In this document: positions 1 to 5,381 of the stretch, piece by piece
Layout of the letters: every line of letters begins with the position of its first letter
Position numbering within the stretch: position 1 is the stretch's first letter
Source: Syntrophomonadaceae bacterium
GTDB lineage: Bacteria > Bacillota > Syntrophomonadia > Syntrophomonadales > Syntrophomonadaceae
Length of the DNA: 6,088 nucleotides
Direction of reading: 5' to 3'
Assembly (NCBI GenBank): GCA_012522705.1
Contig: JAAYJY010000295.1
Location: 1 to 6,088, forward strand
The notes under the pieces: generated by a model
Seen by the model: the letters and a program-made list of their open reading frames with translations, nothing else
What the model was told of the DNA's origin: nothing
The model's database searches: none
Program-made: the position numbers and the translations under genes

Positions 1-104
1 ATATAGCCCTGCCTCTCCATGAGGCCGGCCATTATTTCAGAATCGCGGACATTCATCTGGCAGCCGTAGGTCTCAATATGATATTTCAACTGCGAATCTT
101 GCAT
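1..104 (-). CDS. miaB: MiaB, tRNA ms2i6A37 methylthiotransferase (N-terminal fragment, runs off window)
   Basis: Only the first 34 codons are inside the window; the gene continues past the left edge. The protein begins MQDSQLKYHIETYGCQMN and goes on VRDSEIMAGLMERQGY. The block TYGCQMN-x2-DSE is the start of the methylthiotransferase (UPF0004) domain. Its Cys15 would be the first of three cysteines binding the auxiliary [4Fe-4S] cluster. The wording TYGCQMN fits MiaB; RimO usually reads SLGCPKN and MtaB TLGCKVN. MiaB is a radical-SAM enzyme that adds a methylthio group to N6-isopentenyladenosine at tRNA position 37, next to the anticodon. The start is the ATG at 104-102, placed 9 nt after GAAGGA. 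An ATG at 111 is out of frame and stops after 12 codons. The gene begins 16 nt after the rpe stop, so it is probably co-transcribed. The radical-SAM CxxxCxxC and TRAM domains are not in view, so the MiaB call rests on the N-terminal motif alone. Confidence 0.85.
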   Translation of the reverse strand, partial: MQDSQLKYHIETYGCQMNVRDSEIMAGLMERQGY

Positions 105-113
105 AATCCATGT

Positions 114-119
114 TCCTTC
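114..119 (-). promoter_or_regulatory. Ribosome binding site of miaB
   Basis: GAAGGA on the minus strand lies in the 16-nt gap between the rpe stop (TAG, 123-121) and the miaB ATG at 104. The spacer to that ATG is 9 nt, which is normal. The competing ATG at 111 would have a spacer of only 2 nt, so this site decides the start in favour of 104. Confidence 0.65.
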
Positions 120-120
120 A

Positions 121-804
121 CTATTGTAAACCAAAAGGCTGGAGCAGGGGGCAAGCGGCAATGTTTTTCAGATCCCGAATAGCTTGTCCCACGTCGGCGG
201 CGGCAAAAATAAACGAGCCGGCCACCAGGACATCGGCCCCACAATCTACTGCCAGCTTCCCGGTTTCCACGTTGATACCGCCGTCGACCTGCAGGTGAGC
301 CCCAGAACCGGATCTGGCTATCATCGCTCGTAAAGCGCTGATCTTGGGCAGCACTGAATGGATAAATTTCTGCCCTCCAAATCCGGGGTTGACAGTCATA
401 GCCAAGACCAAATCTACTTCTCCGATCACATTCTCCACCATGGCCACCGGAGTCGAGGGGTTGAGGGATACGCCCGCCTGCCGGCCGGCCTCTTTTACCA
501 TAGTCAAGGTGCGATGCAAATGGGGACAGGTTTCTGCATGTACTGTGATCAGATCGGCTCCCGCTGCGATAAAGGCCGGAATCAGATTCTCCGGCTTTTC
601 GATCATCAGGTGTACATCCAGCAGCAACCCGGTTTCCTTTTTGATATCCCTTACCACCAGCGGGCCGATGGTCAGGTTGGGCACGAAATGACCATCCATG
701 ACGTCAATATGCAGCCAGTCAGCCCCGGCCTGCTCCACCCTTTGGATATCTTCAGCCAGGCGGGCAAAATTGGCTGACAATATCGATGGTGCGATCAATA
801 CCAT
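121..804 (-). CDS. rpe: Ribulose-phosphate 3-epimerase
   Basis: Cytoplasmic (beta/alpha)8-barrel enzyme of 227 residues, the usual family length. It interconverts D-ribulose 5-phosphate and D-xylulose 5-phosphate in the pentose phosphate pathway. The start IAPSILSANF (residues 4-13) is the family signature, with Ser7 at the substrate. HIDVMDG (32-38) supplies metal ligand His32 and catalytic acid/base Asp34. DVHLMI (63-68) supplies His65. NPGFGGQKF (139-147) is the flexible active-site loop. VDGGIN (173-178) supplies the second catalytic and metal-binding residue, Asp174. AGSFIF (195-200) is the phosphate-binding turn. These assignments follow known Rpe structures; the residues themselves are all seen. 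The ATG overlaps the rsgA stop by one base (TAATG), and AAGGAGAGG lies 8 nt upstream inside rsgA, so translation is probably coupled. Nothing in the protein is odd. In many Bacillota the next gene is thiN, but here it is miaB. Confidence 0.97.
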   Translation of the reverse strand: MVLIAPSILSANFARLAEDIQRVEQAGADWLHIDVMDGHFVPNLTIGPLVVRDIKKETGLLLDVHLMIEKPENLIPAFIAAGADLITVHAETCPHLHRTLTMVKEAGRQAGVSLNPSTPVAMVENVIGEVDLVLAMTVNPGFGGQKFIHSVLPKISALRAMIARSGSGAHLQVDGGINVETGKLAVDCGADVLVAGSFIFAAADVGQAIRDLKNIAACPLLQPFGLQ

Positions 805-821
805 TAATAAATCCTCTCCTT
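802..821 (-). promoter_or_regulatory. Overlapping rsgA stop / rpe start with internal ribosome binding site
   Basis: On the minus strand rsgA ends TAA (806-804) and rpe starts ATG (804-802), sharing one A in TAATG. The ribosome binding site AAGGAGAGG (821-813) lies in the last codons of rsgA. This arrangement typically gives translational coupling by re-initiation, which would keep RsgA and Rpe synthesis linked. The coupling is inferred; the overlap is seen. Confidence 0.7.
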
Positions 822-1682
822 GTCCATGATTTCAGTCAGCATGGTGAGATAGTTTTTGTAACGGGAAGGCAGCACCTCATTATTCTCCAAAGCCTTTTTG
901 ACCCCGCAATCCATCTCCCGGTAATGGATGCAGTTGCTGAAGCGGCAATCCTCGCTGTAAGCGGCAAAATCGGGAAAGTAGCCGGTCAAATCCTCCCGCC
1001 GCAGGCCGGGCAGATCCAGTACACTAAAACCGGGGGTATCAACGACCCATCCTTTTTGGGGTAAAGGATATAGTTCGACATGGCGGGTGGTGTGTTTGCC
1101 CCGGCCGATTTTGGCACTTACGGAGCCGGTCCGGACCTTGCTCTGGCCGGTAAGCCTCTGCAGCAGACGGGATTTGCCTACCCCTGAAGGGCCAGCCAAC
1201 ACCGCTATCTCACCGGCGATTGCCTCGGCCAGCTCCTCGATACCGATCGCTTCCCGGGCTGATGTCCGAATGACTCTGTAAAAACGGGGGTAATACCGCA
1301 GAATGTCTGCTACCGACTCATAGCCATCCAGGTCGCATTTATTGAGTACTATATAAGGGACTATATTATTGTACTCCGCCAGGAAGAGGAGGCGGTCCAA
1401 AAGGCTGAAATCCGGTTTGGGCTGGTTGTAGGCCATGACTATCAATACCCGGCTGACATTGGCCACCCGGGGACGATACAATTCATTTTCCCGCGGTAAA
1501 ACCTTTTCCAATATCCCTTGTCCGAATTCGAGCGGGGTAAAAACCACCCGGTCGCCGCTGAGCAGTGTCTCCCGGACTTTGCCCCTTACCTTGCAGGCAT
1601 AGACTATGCCGGTGTCATCCTGTACATAGTAAAACCCGCTGTAGTTTTTTATGATCAGGCCCTCTAGCTGTTTTGGGCTCAT
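804..1682 (-). CDS. rsgA: RsgA/CpgA, small-ribosomal-subunit biogenesis GTPase
   Basis: A 292-residue, circularly permuted GTPase that binds the 30S subunit and releases late assembly factors on GTP hydrolysis; it acts in the cytoplasm. An N-terminal OB fold covers about residues 1-65. The G motifs follow in permuted order: G4 NKCD (114-117), G5 TSA (140-142), G1 P-loop GPSGVGKS (164-171), G2 around GRGKHTT (193-199), G3 DTPG (215-218). The C-terminal zinc motif is complete, with Cys246, Cys251, His253 and Cys259 in the pattern Cx4CxHx5C. The start ATG has AAAGGAG 5 nt upstream and lies 25 nt after the prkC stop. The B. subtilis homologue CpgA (YloQ) is a reported PrkC substrate and is also reported to detoxify 4-phosphoerythronate. 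Both facts give meaning to its place between prkC and rpe, but they are known from that species and only inferred here. Length and motifs are normal. Confidence 0.97.
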   Translation of the reverse strand: MSPKQLEGLIIKNYSGFYYVQDDTGIVYACKVRGKVRETLLSGDRVVFTPLEFGQGILEKVLPRENELYRPRVANVSRVLIVMAYNQPKPDFSLLDRLLFLAEYNNIVPYIVLNKCDLDGYESVADILRYYPRFYRVIRTSAREAIGIEELAEAIAGEIAVLAGPSGVGKSRLLQRLTGQSKVRTGSVSAKIGRGKHTTRHVELYPLPQKGWVVDTPGFSVLDLPGLRREDLTGYFPDFAAYSEDCRFSNCIHYREMDCGVKKALENNEVLPSRYKNYLTMLTEIMDKERIY

Positions 1683-1707
1683 AACCGCTCCTTTGATCCG
1701 CTGCCCA

Positions 1708-3510
1708 TCACTGCAAGCTGTAGGAACGGAAATGGGTTCCGTCCAGCACTACCTCGGCAGTTCCTGTCCCGTAATAGGTGATGCCCACGGTGACATCGTC
1801 CCCCGCCCGGCGCCTCTCGTCGTAAACCTTCCGATTCCCCTGTAAATCAGTCACATTGACTACCACATTATAGTTTCTCTTATCGTCAGGTACCTCAAAC
1901 TCCAGACGGTAGATCTTGGAACTCGGTCCCGGTCCGGTGCTGACTATCACATTGATCTTGCTCCCCTCCTCGATCTGGACGCCTGCGGCCGGTTCCTGAG
2001 ACGCTACTTGTTCGGCAAAGTAAGCGCTGCTGGCCTGGCGGGTCGCCGTCCCCAACTCCATTTTGGCAGCCTGCAATTTGGCGGTAGCTTCCTCCAGGGT
2101 CAGTCCTTTCACATCAGGCACAGCGGTTCGGGGTGGTTGTTGGCCCTTACTCACCGCCAGGTTGACTGCGGTGCCGGCAGTCACGCTGGCTTCGGCCAGC
2201 GGGTCCTGGGATATCACTATCCCCTCCGCATATTTTTCATCCCAGACGTTATCGATATTGCCCAGATTCAAGCCTCGATTGGAAAGCCGGGTGGTAGCGT
2301 CGCTGACTGTGACACCTGATACATTAGGGACTTTGACCTGCTCAACTCCCTCACTGAGAATCACCTCAATCTCTCGTCCGGCCTTGACCTTGCGGCCTGG
2401 AAGCGGATCCTGGGAGATGATGGCATCGACCGCGAGGCTGGGATCGTTTTTCCGGCCGATCACTTTCAAAACCAAGCCCAGATCGCCCAGCTCTTCGTTG
2501 GCTTGAGCGACATCCTTGCCGACTATAGAGGGGACGCCTACCTCAGCGCCAAATAGGTTGCCAGCCAGGGACCACAAGATGCCCGACAGGAACGCCAGTA
2601 TGGCGAAAGCGATAATGCCTTTGCCGATCGGTTTCATCTTCCTCTTGGTTTTCAGATAATCTGCGCCGTCACCGGTTAAGGCCCCGGTTATGGCCTGCTG
2701 CACTTTCAGCAGAGCGTTACGCATTTCTTGCGCCGTCTGGAACCTCTCCCCCGGCTGTTTGGCCATGGCCTTGTGGATAATGGTCTCCAGGGCGGGCGGA
2801 ACCTCGGGATTTGTGGCTCGCGGAGAAGGGGGCTCTTCGTTGATATGGCGCAGGGCTATGGTGATGGGACTGTCGGCATTGAACGGGACCGAGCCGGTCA
2901 CCATCTCAAACAAGATGCAGCCGATAGAGTAAATGTCTGCGGTACGGTTGACAGGTTCGCCTTTGGCTTGTTCCGGCGAGAAATAATGTACCGAACCTAT
3001 AATATTATTGCCATAGGTTATGGTTCCGGCACTGACCGCCTGAGCTATCCCGAAATCAGCCACCTTGACGATACCTTGTTCGGTGATCAGTATGTTATGG
3101 GGTTTTATATCGCGATGGATTATGCCTTTTTCATGGGCGTGATGAACTCCGTCACAAATCATTACGGCTATATCCACCGCTTTTTCCACCGTAAGGGGCC
3201 CTTGCTCGCGGATCAGATGCTTAAGGGTGTGACCATCGACATACTCCATGACTATATAATAGGTGCCGTCCTGTGCTCCTACATCGAATACATTGACGAT
3301 ATTGGGGTGGGAAATGCGGGCGACGGACAGAGCTTCTGATCTGAATCTCTCCACAAACCCCCGATCCTTGGCAAATTCATCCTTGAGTATCTTTACCGCT
3401 ACTATCCGGTCCAATATATTGTCCCGGGCCCTGTAAACCTTGGACATCCCACCTTCGCCGACGATATCCAACAGTTCGTAGCGTCCCCCCAGAGTCATAC
3501 CGTTCAACAT
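1708..3510 (-). CDS. prkC: PrkC/PknB-type membrane Ser/Thr protein kinase with three PASTA repeats
   Basis: A 600-residue eukaryote-like (Hanks-type) kinase. The cytoplasmic kinase domain (about 8-270) is complete: glycine loop GEGGMSKVY (18-26), Lys40 in AVK, Glu59 in the alphaC region, HRDIKPHN (132-139) with catalytic Asp134, DFG (152-154), and activation-loop Thr163 and Thr165 followed by GSVHYFSPE (172-180). A basic stretch (287-297) precedes one membrane helix (about 298-317), placing the C-terminal half outside the cell. Three PASTA repeats follow (about 324-387, 391-456, 462-527), then an extra beta-rich domain (about 532-600). By family knowledge the PASTA repeats bind peptidoglycan fragments and trigger dimerisation and activation; targets include cell-wall, translation and spore-germination functions. 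Its phosphatase partner lies just upstream. AGGAGGT favours the first ATG (M1) over the internal Met5, although the spacer is short. Length and order resemble B. subtilis PrkC. Confidence 0.97.
   Translation of the reverse strand: MLNGMTLGGRYELLDIVGEGGMSKVYRARDNILDRIVAVKILKDEFAKDRGFVERFRSEALSVARISHPNIVNVFDVGAQDGTYYIVMEYVDGHTLKHLIREQGPLTVEKAVDIAVMICDGVHHAHEKGIIHRDIKPHNILITEQGIVKVADFGIAQAVSAGTITYGNNIIGSVHYFSPEQAKGEPVNRTADIYSIGCILFEMVTGSVPFNADSPITIALRHINEEPPSPRATNPEVPPALETIIHKAMAKQPGERFQTAQEMRNALLKVQQAITGALTGDGADYLKTKRKMKPIGKGIIAFAILAFLSGILWSLAGNLFGAEVGVPSIVGKDVAQANEELGDLGLVLKVIGRKNDPSLAVDAIISQDPLPGRKVKAGREIEVILSEGVEQVKVPNVSGVTVSDATTRLSNRGLNLGNIDNVWDEKYAEGIVISQDPLAEASVTAGTAVNLAVSKGQQPPRTAVPDVKGLTLEEATAKLQAAKMELGTATRQASSAYFAEQVASQEPAAGVQIEEGSKINVIVSTGPGPSSKIYRLEFEVPDDKRNYNVVVNVTDLQGNRKVYDERRRAGDDVTVGITYYGTGTAEVVLDGTHFRSYSLQ
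1930..2541 (-). repeat. Three tandem PASTA repeats within prkC
   Basis: Protein-level repeats of about 64-66 residues, at approximately 2350-2541, 2143-2340 and 1930-2127. Each begins with a VP-[SDN]-[IV]-x-G element followed by a helix. Each carries a conserved SQDP or SQEP turn (residues 366, 434 and 504; spacing 68 and 70) and ends with [IVL]xVS[EKT]G. The SQ[DE]P turn leaves short near-identical DNA direct repeats, for example around 2199-2212 and 2403-2416. The repeats are diverged overall, so this is old domain duplication, not recent DNA amplification. Boundaries are approximate. Confidence 0.85.
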
Positions 3511-3522
3511 CTTACCTCCTAT
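3511..3522 (-). promoter_or_regulatory. Ribosome binding site filling the prpC-prkC gap
   Basis: The 12 nt between the prpC stop and the prkC start read ATAGGAGGTAAG, so the gap is essentially one strong Shine-Dalgarno. The spacing from AGGAGG to the first ATG is 4 nt, and to the in-frame Met5 codon (3498) it is 16 nt. The first ATG is therefore the better start despite the short spacer. Confidence 0.75.
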
Positions 3523-4230
3523 TTAAACACCGACAACTATGACCGTGACATTATCATGACCGCCTTTATCCAAGGATCCGTCCAGCAGGGCCCGGGCGGT
3601 CACTTCTGGTTCCGCTGCCCGGTCCATAAATGCGGCGATTTCATCATCTGTCAACATATCTGTCAAGCCGTCGCTGCAAATCAAGATCCAGTCCCCTTCG
3701 CCTATCTCCTGCTCATACATATCTACTCGGACTTCCGGCTCCACTCCTACCGCCCGGGTAAGGATGTGGCGGTAAGAACTGGCGGGAAGATCCCCATTGG
3801 TGAAAACCCCATCGGCTATCATCTGCTCCGTCAGGGTATGATCATGGGTAATCTGGGTCAGAGTGCCGGAATGGAAATGGTACAGACGGCTGTCGCCTAC
3901 GTGGGCTACCGTCAGGCAATTGTCCCGGATGTTAGCTGCGGTGACGGTGGTTCCCATCTCGCGCAGTGAATCGTCGCTATTGCCTATCCTGTTGATGGTT
4001 CTATTAGCCGCCTGCACAGCTTGACTCAAGACCCCGGACATCCCCTCCGCCCCGGTGGGATCAAGATGCTCTCTGATTGTCTCCACCGCCAGGCGTGAAG
4101 CTACATGCCCGCCTTTGTGCCCTCCCATTCCGTCACAGACGATAAAGAAGCCCTGCTCCTCGTCTATAAAATACTGGTCCTCGTTCTTCTTTCTGTGCAA
4201 TCCAATATCAGAAACACCAGCCGACTTCAT
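3523..4230 (-). CDS. prpC: PrpC/Stp, PP2C-family Ser/Thr protein phosphatase
   Basis: A 235-residue cytoplasmic metal-dependent (PPM/PP2C) phosphatase that removes phosphates from PrkC and its substrates. The full motif set is visible: SDIG-x2-R-x2-NED (7-18) with phosphate-binding Arg13 and Asp18; VCDGMGGHKGG (31-41) with metal ligands Asp33 and Gly34; GTTVTAA (93-99); AHVGDSRLY (109-117) with Asp113; LTRAVG (157-162); ICSDGLTDML (184-193) with Asp187; and GGHDNVTVIVV (223-233) with Asp226. Ligand roles come from known PrpC/PstP structures. Length matches stand-alone bacterial PP2Cs. No membrane or sensor domain is attached. The start ATG has GAGGTGA just upstream (core GAGG 6 nt away). It follows rlmN after the only sizeable gap in the window and is followed 12 nt later by prkC, the usual phosphatase-kinase pair. 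Confidence 0.97.
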   Translation of the reverse strand: MKSAGVSDIGLHRKKNEDQYFIDEEQGFFIVCDGMGGHKGGHVASRLAVETIREHLDPTGAEGMSGVLSQAVQAANRTINRIGNSDDSLREMGTTVTAANIRDNCLTVAHVGDSRLYHFHSGTLTQITHDHTLTEQMIADGVFTNGDLPASSYRHILTRAVGVEPEVRVDMYEQEIGEGDWILICSDGLTDMLTDDEIAAFMDRAAEPEVTARALLDGSLDKGGHDNVTVIVVGV

Positions 4231-4284
4231 ACCTCACCTCAAAATGACATACTATATTACTTATTATATGCCCAATTTTCGTGT
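4231..4284 (-). promoter_or_regulatory. AT-rich rlmN-prpC intergenic gap, possible weak internal promoter
   Basis: This is the only gap above 25 nt in the window. It has 17 G or C in 54 bases, clearly lower than the genes around it. On the minus strand it holds a perfect -10 hexamer TATAAT (4268-4263) and a second -10-like TATAGT nearer prpC. I found no good -35 hexamer at 16-18 nt upstream of either, so a sigma-A promoter is only possible. Its right-hand part (minus-strand 3' end) is the prpC ribosome binding site GAGGTGA (4240-4234). No GC-rich hairpin followed by a T run is present, so it is not a typical intrinsic terminator. Confidence 0.3.
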
Positions 4285-5358
4285 CTAACGCTCTCTGGCG
4301 GTACTCAATTGCCCGCAGGCGGCTTCGATATCCCCGCCGTGTTCTTCCCGGAGGGTCACATTCAGACCAGCGTCGGCCAGCAGATTGTAGAACCGTCTTA
4401 TTCTGGCGGAGGAGGGCTTTTTGTACTCCAGACCGCTGACTTCATTATATGGAATTAGGTTAACGTTAGCCAGCAGCGGTTTAATTAATGCTATCATGGC
4501 CCGGGCATCCTCCGGGGAGGTGTTGACATCATCAAGCATGATGTATTCAAAGGTGACCCGGCGATTGGTGCGGGTGGTGTAGTGATCGACCGCTTCCACC
4601 ACCGCTTGGAGCGGGTATTTGCGGTTAAGCGGGATCAACCGGTCCCTCAACTCGTCATTACAGGCATGCAAAGAAATGGCCAGAGTCACCTGCAGTCCTT
4701 CTTCCGCCAGTCTTCTGATGCCTTGGACCTCGCCCGCTGTGGATATGGTGATATGCCGCTGGCCGATATTAATGCCCTTATGATCATTCAGGGCACGGAT
4801 CGAACTGATAACCGCATCATAATTCAACATCGGTTCGCCCATGCCCATGTAAACCACGTTAGTGATCAAATCCTGATCATCCGTTTTAAGCTTACGGGTC
4901 ATCTCCCGCCGTGAGCCCAGCACCTGACCAACCATTTCATAAGTTTGGAGGTTGCGTTGAAAACCCGATTGGCCAGTGGCACAGAACAAGCACCCCAACG
5001 GGCATCCCACCTGGGTGGAGATGCACAGGGAATAACGGGTATGCTTGTCCCGACTCTGCGGGATGACTACCGCCTCGATCCTCTTTTTATCATTCATCTC
5101 AAACAAGAACTTACGGGTGCCGTCAGCCGAAACCCGCTGTTTCAACACCCGCGGTATGGAAACCTGGGCGGCGGCGTCCAGACGAAGCCGGAGTTCCTTG
5201 GGGATATCTGACATCTCGTAGAATGAGCCGACCGCTTTGCGGTAGATCCAGGCAAATATCTGATTGGCCCGGTAACGAGGCTCACCAAGTGATTGCATGT
5301 ATGACTCCAGGCTTTTCAAATCCATACCCAGGAGTTCGGTTCTATTTGCTAATTCCAT
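4285..5358 (-). CDS. rlmN: RlmN, dual-specificity 23S rRNA A2503 / tRNA A37 C2-methyltransferase
   Basis: A 357-residue cytoplasmic radical-SAM methyltransferase of normal length. It makes 2-methyladenosine at A2503 of 23S rRNA in the peptidyl-transferase centre and, in E. coli, also at A37 of some tRNAs. The cluster motif is C119-x3-C123-x2-C126 within QVGCPLGCLFCATG. MGMGEP (171-176) is the SAM-binding GEP motif, and ITISTAG (203-209) and LAISLHA (226-232) are further family blocks. Cys348 in AACGQL near the C-terminus is the residue that carries the transient methyl group, by comparison with E. coli Cys355. Cys112 matches the conserved Cys118 of E. coli. The related Cfr resistance enzyme is less likely because the sequence is RlmN-like throughout and sits in the rlmN operon position. 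ATG 5358 is the only usable start: the frame is closed upstream by TGA. Expression probably depends on upstream rsmB. Confidence 0.96.
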   Translation of the reverse strand: MELANRTELLGMDLKSLESYMQSLGEPRYRANQIFAWIYRKAVGSFYEMSDIPKELRLRLDAAAQVSIPRVLKQRVSADGTRKFLFEMNDKKRIEAVVIPQSRDKHTRYSLCISTQVGCPLGCLFCATGQSGFQRNLQTYEMVGQVLGSRREMTRKLKTDDQDLITNVVYMGMGEPMLNYDAVISSIRALNDHKGINIGQRHITISTAGEVQGIRRLAEEGLQVTLAISLHACNDELRDRLIPLNRKYPLQAVVEAVDHYTTRTNRRVTFEYIMLDDVNTSPEDARAMIALIKPLLANVNLIPYNEVSGLEYKKPSSARIRRFYNLLADAGLNVTLREEHGGDIEAACGQLSTARER

Positions 5359-5381
5359 ATTAAGCCTTAATCAGTCCTCCT
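5356..5381 (-). promoter_or_regulatory. rlmN translation start region with distant AGGAGG and small palindrome
   Basis: A perfect AGGAGG (5381-5376) lies 17 nt before the rlmN ATG, too far for normal use. It is made by two tandem AGG arginine codons at the end of rsmB. Between them sits ATTAAGGCTTAAT (5371-5359), a perfect inverted repeat that also contains the rsmB stop TAA. A weak AAGG inside it (5368-5365) is 6 nt from the ATG. Either AAGG is used directly, or folding of the palindrome brings AGGAGG to an effective spacing of 4 nt. Confidence 0.5.

Noticed and set aside
73..111. ATG at 111 on the minus strand as the miaB start or as a leader peptide
   Set aside because: It is out of frame with miaB, gives only 12 codons before TGA, and its spacer from GAAGGA is just 2 nt. 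The ATG at 104 has a proper 9-nt spacer.
358..777. Open frame of 139 codons antisense to rpe
   Set aside because: The rpe reading is full length with all catalytic residues; the plus-strand frame has no family features.
2063..2506. A 147-codon open frame on the plus strand
   Set aside because: It is antisense to the PASTA repeats of prkC, and its Ser/Thr/Arg-rich low-complexity composition is typical of a complementary-strand artefact.
2728..3339. A 203-codon open frame on the plus strand
   Set aside because: It lies fully antisense to the PrkC kinase domain, whose motifs are complete. The predicted peptide has no recognisable domain and is a frame shadow.
3556..3969. A 137-codon open frame on the plus strand
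   Set aside because: It is antisense to prpC, which carries every PP2C motif on the other strand.
4231..4284. Intrinsic terminator between rlmN and prpC
   Set aside because: Only weak A-T pairings such as AAAAT/ATTTT and CATA/TATG are possible. There is no GC stem followed by a T run.
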